A program made the translations under genes and the position numbers. The notes below the pieces were generated by a model. It saw only the letters and a list, made by a program, of their open reading frames with translations. It had not been told where the DNA came from and made no database searches. Positions 27,210-35,374 of a DNA stretch of 64,000 bases are shown here, in pieces; the stretch's first letter is position 1; each line of letters begins with the position of its first letter. The stretch is from Tessaracoccus timonensis (GTDB lineage: Bacteria > Actinomycetota > Actinomycetes > Propionibacteriales > Propionibacteriaceae), in the NCBI RefSeq assembly GCF_900343145.1, contig NZ_LT996886.1:124001-188000 (forward strand). The letters run 5' to 3'.

Positions 27210-28621
27210 GCAAGCTCCAAATGTTGGGCGACGGCGTTCGCGATGGCGTCTGCTTCGTCGCGGGTTGGCATTTCAGCAAAGACTCGCAGCACGGGTTCGG
27301 TGCCAGAGAACCTGATCGTGGTCCAGCCGCCGTTGGTGAAGTACACCTTGCATCCGTCCTCCCAGCTGATGTGGTCGATCTCGTGGTCGAATGCGGGAAG
27401 ATCATGGTCGGTGAAGACGCGCTCCCGCAGCGCTTCCTTCCGGCTCGGGGTGAACCCGTAGGCCGCCTCCACCATGACGAGTTCCCCGTAGCGCTCGACG
27501 AAGTCGGCGTACATCTCGGACAGCTTCTTGCCCGACGCGGCCACCGCTTCGACGAGCAGGCTGCCGGCATGAATGCCGTCCTTGCCGGGAATGTGCCCAC
27601 GTACGGTGAGGCCGCCCGACGATTCGCCACCGATCACCGCGTCGGTTTCCGCCATCTTCGCGCTGATCCACTTGAATCCGACGGGAACCTCGTAGCACCG
27701 CTGTCCGTGGGCCTCGGCGACACGATCGAGGAGGTGGGTGGTGGACATGTTGCGCACCGCGGGGCCTTCCCAGCCCTTCTGCGTCACGAGGTACTCGTAG
27801 AGCAGCACGAGCACCTGATTAGGCGTGAGGTAGTTGCCCTCGTCGTCGATGATGCCGAGGCGGTCGGCGTCGCCGTCGGTGGCGATACCCATGGCCGCGC
27901 CGGAATCGACGACGGCCCGCCGCAGCGAATCCAGGCTTCCGGCAGCAGGCGACGGCATGCGCCCGCCGAACAGCGGATCGTGCCGGTCGTTGATGACGTC
28001 CACCTCGCAGCGGGCTGTGAGCAGCACGGTCTGCAGCGCGGTCTGTGCAACGCCGAACATCGGATCCAGAATGATGTGAAGGTGCGCGTGGCGGATGACG
28101 TCGAGGTCGAGGCTGTCCATGATGGCGTCGAGGTACCAGTTGATCGACGTCTGCACCGTCACCAAATCGGAGGCCTTCGCCTCGTGCGGTTCGACGCTGC
28201 GCACGTCGTCTTGGGTGAGGGCGTTGCATTCGCTGGCCAGCTCGTCGGTGATAGCGAGCTCTGCGTCGCGCCCGCCTTCGGTGAAGAGCTTGAACCCGTT
28301 GTAGAGGGCCGGGTTGTGGGATGCCGTGACAGCCAAGCCGTACGCGCAGCCCTTGTTGCGCACGGTCCACATCCCCATGGGCGTGGGCACGGGGCGCCCG
28401 ATCACCGTCACCGGAATGCCGTTGGCGACGAGCACCTCGATGGCCCACCACGCCGCGACGTCGGAGAGGAAGCGACGGTCGTAGCTAATCACGAGCCCCC
28501 GGTCTACCACGCCCTCGCGGTGCATACGATTGCTGAGCCCCTGTGCCAGGAGCCGAATATTTGCCCGATTGAATTCATCGCCGATGATGGCCCGCCAGCC
28601 ACCGGTGCCAAACTTGATCAT
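27206..28621 (-). CDS. Phosphoglucomutase/phosphomannomutase (alpha-D-phosphohexomutase)
   Basis: 471 aa from the ATG at 28621 (MIKFGTGGWRAIIGDEFNRA); an upstream frame extension to 28741 lacks family similarity. The phosphoserine loop is VTASHNP, the metal loop DGDADRLG, the sugar loop GGESSGG, and the phosphate loop RFSGTEPV. It interconverts hexose-1- and -6-phosphates in the cytoplasm. First gene of the kinase operon; it probably connects the sugar-1-phosphate pool with glycolysis. Confidence 0.92.
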   Translation of the reverse strand: MIKFGTGGWRAIIGDEFNRANIRLLAQGLSNRMHREGVVDRGLVISYDRRFLSDVAAWWAIEVLVANGIPVTVIGRPVPTPMGMWTVRNKGCAYGLAVTASHNPALYNGFKLFTEGGRDAELAITDELASECNALTQDDVRSVEPHEAKASDLVTVQTSINWYLDAIMDSLDLDVIRHAHLHIILDPMFGVAQTALQTVLLTARCEVDVINDRHDPLFGGRMPSPAAGSLDSLRRAVVDSGAAMGIATDGDADRLGIIDDEGNYLTPNQVLVLLYEYLVTQKGWEGPAVRNMSTTHLLDRVAEAHGQRCYEVPVGFKWISAKMAETDAVIGGESSGGLTVRGHIPGKDGIHAGSLLVEAVAASGKKLSEMYADFVERYGELVMVEAAYGFTPSRKEALRERVFTDHDLPAFDHEIDHISWEDGCKVYFTNGGWTTIRFSGTEPVLRVFAEMPTRDEADAIANAVAQHLELA

Positions 28622-28671
28622 GCCCAGCCAATCTTCCCGGGCTCGGCCTGTGCAGCCTCCACCCGCCATTA

Positions 28672-28688
28672 GGTTTAGATCTTGAACC
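28672..28688 (-). promoter_or_regulatory. Candidate operator of the sugar operon
   Basis: GGTTTAGATCTTGAACC contains the palindrome AGATCT with imperfectly matching flanks (GGTT / AACC) about 50 bp upstream of the phosphohexomutase start. The ROK regulator is encoded immediately upstream. Weak evidence. Confidence 0.35.
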
Positions 28689-28741
28689 AAATGTAGCGCA
28701 CGGCAGTACATCATGTCTGCATTCGAGACGAAATCACGCAC

Positions 28742-29980
28742 CTACGTTGCGCGCACCACCGTCGGGTCCCGGAACACCCGCTCGAGCGCCATCACTGCGC
28801 CGCCCCTCGCCGCAGCCTGCAAGCCGTGCCCACACGTCGTGACGTCGACGTGAGTACCGGGGTCGATGCTGGCCTGATCGAACCGTCGCTGCAACACCGG
28901 CACCAGCAGCTCTCCGAAGTAGCCGAAGTAGCCGCCCAGCACGAGCACCTTCGGATTGAACAAATCGACGACGCTCTGCAGCCCGCGCGCCAGATCCTCG
29001 GCAGTCCCCCCCGCCGCCGACGCGATACCCTCATCCCCCGCCTGCATCTGCGCCCGAAGCTCGTCGAGCTGCTCCCCGAGCGATCCGTCGGGGCTCACGT
29101 CGATGCCGGCTTCCGCCAACCGGCGGCAAAATGCTGGCCAGCCGACGGCAAGCTCCAAACAGCCCCGGCGCCCACACGGGCAACGCGGCCCGTCGGCATC
29201 CAAGGTGGTGTGCCCCAGCTCGCCCGAGTACCCAGCGCCTCCGCGCAGGAGGCGCCCGTCGGCGATCACGCCAAGGCCGATACCCGCTCCACCGGTGACG
29301 TGCACCAGGTCGCGTACCTTCGCGTCACGGTGGTCGACGAGGGAGCTCAGCGCGGCGAGTTTCGCGTCGTTTTCAATGTAGGTAGGCAGTGCCCCATCGA
29401 GCTGGGATGCGAACGACGGCGCCACCGGGGCGTCGGTCCACCCCAAGGCGGGCGCGAGTCGGACCATGCCGCGCTGATAGTCGATGAGCCCGGGAGCAGC
29501 CAGCGTGCAGGCCGCTACCGGGGCGTCCAGTTCGTCGAGGACGCGGCGCACCAGCTCGGCGGCCTCACGCACGACGCTTTCCGCGTCGCCGGGGTCCGCG
29601 GAAAGCGCCACCGTGTGTTCCACCACGGGTTCCCCGACGAAGTTCACCACTGAGAGGGCCAGATGGTGCTGTGCCAGTTCGATGCCCAGGCCGCGGACAC
29701 CGTCGGGGCGGAGCCGAATTTCGATGCCAGGGCGCCCCACGCGTCGGTGATGTTCGACGTCACCTTCCTCAATGAGACCCACACCGGCGAGCCCGGCGAT
29801 GACGTTCGTGATGGTGGCCTTCGACAGCCCCGTCTCGGCGGCGAGTTCGGCCCTCGAGCGTCCGCCATGATCGCGGAGATATCTCAGCACCAAGCCGAGG
29901 TTGGCGGCACGCATCTGCGCGTGCCCGATCGGTCGCTGATGGCCCGCCTGCGGGATTCCAAAGCCGTGATGTTCGTCCAT
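28742..29980 (-). CDS. ROK family transcriptional regulator
   Basis: 412 aa. An N-terminal winged helix (about 22-80, RSRAELAAETGLSKATITNV) is followed by a ROK sugar-kinase-like domain. The ROK zinc site is present: GELGH plus CPCGRRGCLE. Glycine-rich phosphate motifs are retained, but it is a regulator by architecture. It lies directly upstream of the kinase/nucleotidyltransferase/mutase operon on the same strand and probably controls it, with the cognate sugar as ligand. Confidence 0.9.
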   Translation of the reverse strand: MDEHHGFGIPQAGHQRPIGHAQMRAANLGLVLRYLRDHGGRSRAELAAETGLSKATITNVIAGLAGVGLIEEGDVEHHRRVGRPGIEIRLRPDGVRGLGIELAQHHLALSVVNFVGEPVVEHTVALSADPGDAESVVREAAELVRRVLDELDAPVAACTLAAPGLIDYQRGMVRLAPALGWTDAPVAPSFASQLDGALPTYIENDAKLAALSSLVDHRDAKVRDLVHVTGGAGIGLGVIADGRLLRGGAGYSGELGHTTLDADGPRCPCGRRGCLELAVGWPAFCRRLAEAGIDVSPDGSLGEQLDELRAQMQAGDEGIASAAGGTAEDLARGLQSVVDLFNPKVLVLGGYFGYFGELLVPVLQRRFDQASIDPGTHVDVTTCGHGLQAAARGGAVMALERVFRDPTVVRAT

Positions 29981-29988
29981 GATGCGTT

Positions 29989-30002
29989 ACAACGTACGTC
30001 GT
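29989..30002 (-). promoter_or_regulatory. 14-bp palindrome upstream of the ROK gene
   Basis: ACAACGTACGTCGT is palindromic except for one pair and ends 8 bp from the ROK start codon. Suitable for autoregulation. Confidence 0.45.
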
Positions 30003-30015
30003 GCCCACAAAGGCC

Positions 30016-30054
30016 GTGGGGCCGCACCCCGGAAAGACAGGGGTGCAGCCCCAC
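30016..30054 (-). terminator. Terminator of the CoA-transferase gene
   Basis: A 15-bp stem (GTGGGGCCGCACCCC / GGGGTGCAGCCCCAC, one mismatch) with a 9-nt loop, 19 bp downstream of the CoA-transferase stop. There is only a short T-run (CCTTTG on the minus strand). It isolates that gene from the ROK gene. Confidence 0.75.
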
Positions 30055-30073
30055 CAGGGCTCTCGCGGGTTTC

Positions 30074-31576
30074 TTACTTCTGCATCGTGTCGGTCTCGAG
30101 GAACCGGGTGTGGAAGTCGAAGGCGTGCGCAAGATCATGCGGGGTTTGCATGGTGCCGGCCTTCTGGTTCGCCATGTCGACGTACTCCTGCAGGAGCGGA
30201 CGGAAGTCCGGGTGAGCGATGGAGATCATCTTCTCGACGCGCTGCTTGGGCGCGAGGCCGCGCAGGTCGGCGTACCCGTATTCCGTGATGACGACCATCA
30301 CGTCGTGCTCGGTGTGGTCGATGTGCGACGCGAACGGCACGATCGCGGAGATGGCACCGTTCTTGGCCTCCGACGGGGAGATGAACGACGAGATGAAGGC
30401 GTTGCGGGTGAAGTCGCCCGAGCCGCCGATGCCGTTCATCATGCGCGAACCTGCCACGTTGGTGGAGTTCACGTTGCCGTAGATGTCGGCTTCGATGAGG
30501 CCGTTCGTGGCGATCAGGCCGAGGCGACGGATCACCTCGGGGTGGTTCGACACCTGCTGCGGGCGCATGACGATGTGCTCGCGGTAGAAGCCGGCGTTCT
30601 CGTTCATCCGCTCGGCATATTCGGGCGAGAGCGAGAACGACGTCGCGGAGGCCACAGACATCTTGCCGGAGTCGATCAGGTCGATCATGCCGTCCTGGAT
30701 GACCTCGGTGTAGGCCTGAATGTTCTCGAACTTCGAGTCGAGCAGGCCTGCCATCACGGCGTTCGGCACGTTGCCCACGCCGGACTGCATGACGTACTGG
30801 TCGTACTTGAGGCGCCCCGCGGCGACTTCTCCTTCGAGGAAGTCGAGGAAATGGCCCGCGATCTGCTTCGACGTGTCGTCGAGCGGCTTGAACGGTGCGT
30901 TGCGGTCGGGAGCGTCAGTTTCGACGACGGCGACCACCTTCGACGTGTCAATGTCGATGTAGGGGGTGCCGATGCGCTGCCCGGCTTCGGTGATCGGGAT
31001 GGGCTTGCGGCCGGGAGTGTTGCCGATGCGGTAGATATCGGCCATGCCCTCGAGGTTCTCGGACTGCCAGGAGTTGACCTCGATGATGATCTTCTCGGCG
31101 GAGTCGAGGTACTCGACGTTGTTACCCACACCAGACGAGGGGATGATGTTGCCGTTTTCGTCGATGCGTGTGGCCTCGACGATGGCGACGTTCATCTGGC
31201 CGAAGAATCCGTAGCGCACCTGCCAGCCGGCGTGCGAGAGGTGCACGTCGTCGTAGAGGATCTTGCCGGCGTTGATGCCCCTGCGCATGACGGGATCCGA
31301 CTGGTAAGGAGAACGGAAGCGCACCGCGTCAGCCTCGGCGAGCACACCGTCGCAGTCGGGCGCGGTGGAAGCGCCGGTGAAGACGTCGATCTGGAATTCG
31401 CGTCCTGCCTCGTGCTCAGCCTTGGCACGGTTCGCGATGGCGGTGGGCAGGGCTTTGGGGTAGGCGGCGCCGGTGAATCCGGACAGGCCGACGCGATCAC
31501 CATGGTTGATGAACTGGGCGGCCTCGTCGGCCGACATGACCTTGCCGCGCAGGTCGGCGTTGTCGATACGGGACAT
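30074..31576 (-). CDS. Acetyl-CoA hydrolase/transferase family (succinyl-CoA:acetate CoA-transferase)
   Basis: 500 aa from an ATG at 31576 with an AAGGAG site; a longer upstream frame is rejected. The family Glu is in YTEVIQDG, and the conserved GIGGSGDFTRNA and CoA-binding regions are present. These enzymes exchange CoA between acetate and succinyl-CoA (or propionyl-CoA) in the cytoplasm. In propionic fermentation this links acetate formation to the methylmalonyl-CoA cycle, consistent with the inferred host. It is the sole gene between a terminator and a divergent reductase gene. Confidence 0.9.
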   Translation of the reverse strand: MSRIDNADLRGKVMSADEAAQFINHGDRVGLSGFTGAAYPKALPTAIANRAKAEHEAGREFQIDVFTGASTAPDCDGVLAEADAVRFRSPYQSDPVMRRGINAGKILYDDVHLSHAGWQVRYGFFGQMNVAIVEATRIDENGNIIPSSGVGNNVEYLDSAEKIIIEVNSWQSENLEGMADIYRIGNTPGRKPIPITEAGQRIGTPYIDIDTSKVVAVVETDAPDRNAPFKPLDDTSKQIAGHFLDFLEGEVAAGRLKYDQYVMQSGVGNVPNAVMAGLLDSKFENIQAYTEVIQDGMIDLIDSGKMSVASATSFSLSPEYAERMNENAGFYREHIVMRPQQVSNHPEVIRRLGLIATNGLIEADIYGNVNSTNVAGSRMMNGIGGSGDFTRNAFISSFISPSEAKNGAISAIVPFASHIDHTEHDVMVVITEYGYADLRGLAPKQRVEKMISIAHPDFRPLLQEYVDMANQKAGTMQTPHDLAHAFDFHTRFLETDTMQK

Positions 31577-31801
31577 GTGCTCAATCTCCTTGTTCTGTCC
31601 TATAGAAGAGACTCGCTCCACTGCGAGATCGGACGTTGGACCGGACAGGTTTCGTCTAGTCTGGCACGAAAACAAGCGCAAGAGAACCGTCGCGGGCGAC
31701 GTGTTCCATGCCGGTCACGTTACTCGAACTCGCAACTATGAATATATCGGCTGCGTTTTGGGCGCCGACGCCGGCCCTCCCTCGTCGCGTAGCATGAAGC
31801 T

Positions 31802-32773
31802 ATGCGCGCAATCGTCGTTCGTGAAGAGTCCGTATCCGTCGAGAATCTCGAGGAGGCGTTTCTGCCCGACGCGCCCGTCACCGTCGACGTGCGTTGGTCT
31901 GATCTGAACTACAAGGATGCCCTCGCAGTGACTGGCCGCAAGGGCGTCGTTCGCACCCATCCGCTCATCGCAGGCATCGATTTGGTTGGTGTGGTTCGCA
32001 CCTCGCGCGACGAGCGCTTCGCACCCGGTGAGTGGCTGATCCTGAACGGCGCTGGGCTGTCCGAGACGCTGCATGGCGGCTACGCCACCGTCGCCAAAGT
32101 CGATCCAACCCTCGCCGTGCCGCTGCCCGAAGCGTTCTCCCCCGCACGTGCTGCCGCGCTCGGCACCGCCGGTTTCACCGCCGCACTCAGCGTCCTACGC
32201 CTAGTGATGGAAGGCGTCTCCCCTGAGCAGGGTCCGGTACTGGTCACTGGCGCGACGGGCGGCGTCGGCTCCATTGCGACGATGCTCCTCGCAGCCGCAG
32301 GGTTCGAGGTAGCGGCGGTGACAGGGCGCCCCGATGAGTTCGGCGACCTACTCACCCGGCTTGGCGCCAACGAGGTGCTGCACCGCGACGCATTCACAGG
32401 CCGCGGCAAGCCGCTCCAGCGCGCCACCTACGCCGGTGTGGTCGACTCCGTGGGCGGAGAAGTCCTCGCTAACGCCATCGCACGAACCCTTCCCGACGGC
32501 ACCGTCACCGCTTGCGGTAACGCAGCCGGGCACGAGCTGCCGTCGAGCGTGATGCCGTTCATCTTGCGAGGCGTCACGCTCGCGGGCATCAATTCGGTGA
32601 CAGCCGACGCTGCCGACCGCGCCGACGCGTGGCGTGTGCTGGCCCAGGGCGTCGATCAAGCGCTGCTCGACGAGATGACCACCTGCATCGGGTTGGATGA
32701 CACGATCGCCGCCGGCGAGGAGCTGCTCGCCGGCAAGCGGCATGGTCGCACCCTCATTCAAGTGGGCGACTGA
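31802..32773 (+). CDS. Acrylyl-CoA reductase-like MDR oxidoreductase (AcuI/YhdH)
   Basis: 323 aa. A zinc-free medium-chain dehydrogenase with a GroES-like N-terminus (DLNYKDALAVTGRKGVV) and a cofactor motif TGATGGVGSIA (about 155-165). Arrangement and length match AcuI/YhdH, NADPH-dependent acryloyl-CoA (or quinone) reductases, in which acryloyl-CoA is reduced to propionyl-CoA. Start ATG 31802 follows TAGCAT by 8 bp, so the mRNA may be leaderless. Confidence 0.85.
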   Translation: MRAIVVREESVSVENLEEAFLPDAPVTVDVRWSDLNYKDALAVTGRKGVVRTHPLIAGIDLVGVVRTSRDERFAPGEWLILNGAGLSETLHGGYATVAKVDPTLAVPLPEAFSPARAAALGTAGFTAALSVLRLVMEGVSPEQGPVLVTGATGGVGSIATMLLAAAGFEVAAVTGRPDEFGDLLTRLGANEVLHRDAFTGRGKPLQRATYAGVVDSVGGEVLANAIARTLPDGTVTACGNAAGHELPSSVMPFILRGVTLAGINSVTADAADRADAWRVLAQGVDQALLDEMTTCIGLDDTIAAGEELLAGKRHGRTLIQVGD

Positions 32774-32778
32774 TCGGT

Positions 32779-33450
32779 TTACGGATCGACAAGGTTGTTG
32801 TAACGCCAGGCTGACGAGGTGTAGGGCGCGGATCCCCACGTCTGCACCTTCTCGACGGCGCGCGGCGGGGTTTCCTCGATCGTGCGGAACTGGGTGCGCG
32901 ATTCGTCAACCCATCCGTTGAAGATCATGACGTGCCCACCGGCGCCAGCGGTGCCGGGGCCGAGGTTGCCGACGATGTCGCCGGGCTTCAAGTCGTCCTT
33001 ATTAATGGGATGCACGGCGCCTGGCAGCGTCACAGTGCTCTCGCTGTTGGGCAGGTGCAGCGCCATCGACACTAGACCCGAGCAGTCGGTGCGGTACGAC
33101 TTGCCGTTGACGTCGCTGGTGTAGGCCTGCATGGAGTAGGGAACTCCCTGGTTGCTCCAATGCCGCGCTCGGTCCAGAATCTCCTGGCGTGTCACGGGGC
33201 CGCCGACAGAACTGTTGTTCGCAGGGGCCGAAGGCGCGCCACCGGCGTCGCCCTCCCCCGGATTGCCTCCGCCCGGCGCAGGCTGCCCGCCACCGTTGCC
33301 CGGATTGGGTGGCGGCGGGCCGCCCGGATCGCCGGCAGCGACTGGTCCGCCTGGTTCGCCCGCACGGCGGCCCGAGTTCACCCACCAGATGGGCTGCGGT
33401 CCGAGCGTCATGATGCCCGCATCGATCACGTCGTGGGTTACGTTGCTCAT
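32779..33450 (-). CDS. NlpC/P60-type cysteine peptidase, last gene of the EspC-like operon
   Basis: 223 aa from the ATG at 33450, which overlaps the upstream stop by 4 bp. A Pro/Gly-rich low-complexity linker (about 30-80) precedes the catalytic domain. Catalytic Cys is in RTDCSGLVS and His in GGHVMIFNGW. It has no signal peptide, so a cell-wall role would need non-classical export. The upstream EspC-like protein with a YxxxE tail suggests type VII secretion. A cytoplasmic toxin-like role is the alternative. Confidence 0.8.
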   Translation of the reverse strand: MSNVTHDVIDAGIMTLGPQPIWWVNSGRRAGEPGGPVAAGDPGGPPPPNPGNGGGQPAPGGGNPGEGDAGGAPSAPANNSSVGGPVTRQEILDRARHWSNQGVPYSMQAYTSDVNGKSYRTDCSGLVSMALHLPNSESTVTLPGAVHPINKDDLKPGDIVGNLGPGTAGAGGHVMIFNGWVDESRTQFRTIEETPPRAVEKVQTWGSAPYTSSAWRYNNLVDP

Positions 33451-33833
33451 CGCTGTTCCTCCATCTGCATGCCCATTGCCGAAAGCAGGTACGCCTGTGC
33501 CTGCCACAGTTCCGAGAAGATTCCCGGCGTACCGCCTGCCTCCAGCAGCGTGTTGTGCACCGCCTGACGGTGCTCGTCCAGGGCCCTATTGAGCACCTCG
33601 ACGAGGTGGGTTTCGAACTCTGCATCGGGTGCCGTCAGCAGCTCGTGGGGCATCATGATCTGCGTGCAGGAGCCATCTTCCATGCAGATCTCGGTGAGGC
33701 CCTCGTCGGCGGTGGTGATGGTCTGCACACCGGCATCGGGAAACTCCATGGGCTCGAACTCGCCGCGCTGCACCTTACCGATAAGCGATACGAGCGTGTC
33801 CATCTCTTGCTTGACGTCAATGCCGAGGCTCAT
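33447..33833 (-). CDS. Small hypothetical protein of the EspC-like operon
   Basis: 128 aa from the ATG at 33833 (MSLGIDVKQEM), which overlaps the upstream stop by 4 bp. A long frame extending further upstream is not supported. Helix-rich, acidic, no membrane segment, no recognised domain. Coupling on both sides (ATGA overlaps) shows it belongs to the secretion-type operon. Immediately upstream of the peptidase gene, it could be a chaperone, immunity or export partner. Confidence 0.65.
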   Translation of the reverse strand: MSLGIDVKQEMDTLVSLIGKVQRGEFEPMEFPDAGVQTITTADEGLTEICMEDGSCTQIMMPHELLTAPDAEFETHLVEVLNRALDEHRQAVHNTLLEAGGTPGIFSELWQAQAYLLSAMGMQMEEQR

Positions 33834-34318
33834 CCGCGGATCCTCCCCGCTGCAATCGAGTCGACGGTGTTCAGCGCGCCGTGGGCAGCCTGTGCTGCAG
33901 ACTGAATAGCCATCTCCGCCATAGGACGGAAGTGCGGCGGCACAATCTTGGCCGCGTTCATCATGGCCTGAATGCCACCCGAGACGAGCATCGTCGCCAC
34001 CTTGAGCGCCACGACGAGGCCCGCGGCGATCGCGCACGTGCCAGCCGCGATAGCAGCGATGGCAGCCAGCCGGGCGGTGCCCGTCGCGTTCGATTCGCCA
34101 GCGTTGTATTGGATGAATTGATCGGCGGCCTCGCCCTCGTTTTCAAGTGCGACGTGCCCCGCTGCTCCGGCCAGGTCACCGGTGATCTCCGTCAGACGGG
34201 CGGCGATTTGCCCGAGTTCGATGGCCAGCTTCGCCAACTCGGTCTCGTCCACGCCGGGGAACATCGAGCCGATCCGCGAGAGTGCTTCTTGCAGGAAGGG
34301 AGGAAGTTGAATGGGCAT
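33830..34318 (-). CDS. Helical protein with glycine-rich membrane hairpin (T7SS-associated)
   Basis: 162 aa from an ATG at 34318, 1 bp after the preceding stop. An ATG 15 bp upstream is possible. It has an amphipathic helical N-terminal half (about 5-75) and a hydrophobic hairpin (about 80-118, AIAAIAAGTCAIAAGLVVAL), then another helix. The shape resembles secreted or membrane-inserting PE/PPE-like or WXG-related effectors, but no family signature is certain. Confidence 0.6.
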   Translation of the reverse strand: MPIQLPPFLQEALSRIGSMFPGVDETELAKLAIELGQIAARLTEITGDLAGAAGHVALENEGEAADQFIQYNAGESNATGTARLAAIAAIAAGTCAIAAGLVVALKVATMLVSGGIQAMMNAAKIVPPHFRPMAEMAIQSAAQAAHGALNTVDSIAAGRIRG

Positions 34319-34319
34319 C

Positions 34320-34601
34320 TCACAACCCCGCATTCTGCGCCAGCTCGGCGTTGTGGTCTTCAGCCTTGGCGTAATCCTTGCTGGTGGCTTCCATGTTGTC
34401 GGCGTCTTCGCGCAGTCCCTGACTGAGCCCTGCTGTCGCGCGCTCGAAGCCTTCGGAGAGGCGGCGCAGGGCGTCGGCGACGGCGCCGTCCACCTGGGTG
34501 GGGCCGCCGGTCCCCGTCGGGATCTTGATCTGGCTCACTGCCTCGCTAGCTTCCCGATAGGCCTCAGCCGACCGGGACCACGATTCGGGTGAAAACTTCA
34601 T
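34320..34601 (-). CDS. EspC-like type VII secretion target protein
   Basis: 93 aa, all helical, the size of WXG100/EspC (DUF2580) proteins. N-terminal helix SPESWSRSAEAYREA, a Gly/Pro turn near 28-33, then a second long helix. The tail reads KDYAKAEDHN, which contains YxxxE, the type VII (ESX) export signal. It overlaps the gene before it by 4 bp and heads the group of helical proteins ending in a peptidase. No ESX machinery gene lies in this window. Confidence 0.7.
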   Translation of the reverse strand: MKFSPESWSRSAEAYREASEAVSQIKIPTGTGGPTQVDGAVADALRRLSEGFERATAGLSQGLREDADNMEATSKDYAKAEDHNAELAQNAGL

Positions 34602-34858
34602 CGTGCCTCCAATTCGAGTGCTGCATCGTGCAGCACCTGCTCCATTTCGGGAACCGGTTCGCTCCCGTCGATCGCCGCAGACAGTCCCTCGCGATCCTGC
34701 GTGAGGGCGTCGTTGAGAGCCTCAACCACACCGCGGGTGACTGCGCGCGGAGGGGCACTCTCGCGCCATGCTTCGTTCGCGCGCACGCCAATCACCCGGC
34801 CGTGCTCCATTTCAACTTCGACTTTGCCGTCTGCTCCGTAGCCAATCACGACACCCAC
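34598..34858 (-). CDS. Small YbaB/EspC-neighbour protein, first gene of the operon
   Basis: 86 aa from a GTG at 34858. An N-terminal beta-strand part (VVIGYGADGKVEVEMEHGRV) is followed by two helices. It recalls small YbaB-like proteins found first in ESX-associated operons. It overlaps the EspC-like gene by 4 bp. The start has no Shine-Dalgarno, so the transcript may be leaderless. Confidence 0.6.
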   Translation of the reverse strand: MGVVIGYGADGKVEVEMEHGRVIGVRANEAWRESAPPRAVTRGVVEALNDALTQDREGLSAAIDGSEPVPEMEQVLHDAALELEAR

Positions 34859-34969
34859 GCTATGGGATTCACAAGGTCATCTGTGCGGCAGTTACGGCAC
34901 TGTGTTGAAGACTGAGCCGGGCTACTTAGGCATGTCTGGAGCACCGTCGCGATGCCATAGGATGAACGC

Positions 34970-35371
34970 GTGGCGAAGAACGAAACCTGGCGTGACCCGA
35001 TAGCCGTCGCCATGTGGGTGATGGTGGCCGTCGTGTTGTGGCTCATCATCATGGCGAGTCCGCAGCTGGGTCGGCTGGTGTGGGAACAAACGCATGGTGG
35101 GGCTTCCACCGTCGCGGATCCACTGGCCGCTCCCCCGTGGCTGATCTACGGGCTGGTGGCCGCTGGCGTCGCGCTCGTCGCGGTGATCGTGTTGTGCGTA
35201 TGGCTGCGGCTGGGGCTGTGGTGGCTACTGCTCACGGTGTTGGTATCGAGCCTCACCTACGCGCTACGCGGCGCACTGCCCGAGCCGCTCGACACGGTGA
35301 TGTTCCTCGTCGTGCCGCCTATCGTGGCAGCGCTGGTGTTCAAGCCGAAGTCGTACGCGCCCCGCGACTGA
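34970..35371 (+). CDS. Small membrane protein, unknown
   Basis: 133 aa from a GTG at 34970. Four membrane segments lie near 9-29, 55-77, 80-97 and 103-124; no loops of functional interest. TAGGAT lies about 7 bp upstream, so a leaderless start is likely. It ends 3 bp before the convergent binding-protein gene. No family recognised. Confidence 0.65.
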   Translation: MAKNETWRDPIAVAMWVMVAVVLWLIIMASPQLGRLVWEQTHGGASTVADPLAAPPWLIYGLVAAGVALVAVIVLCVWLRLGLWWLLLTVLVSSLTYALRGALPEPLDTVMFLVVPPIVAALVFKPKSYAPRD

Positions 35372-35374
35372 GCG

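Noticed and set aside
29663-31741. 692-aa plus-strand frame opposite the ROK and CoA-transferase genes
   Set aside because: Antisense shadow of two well-supported genes; also runs through a terminator.
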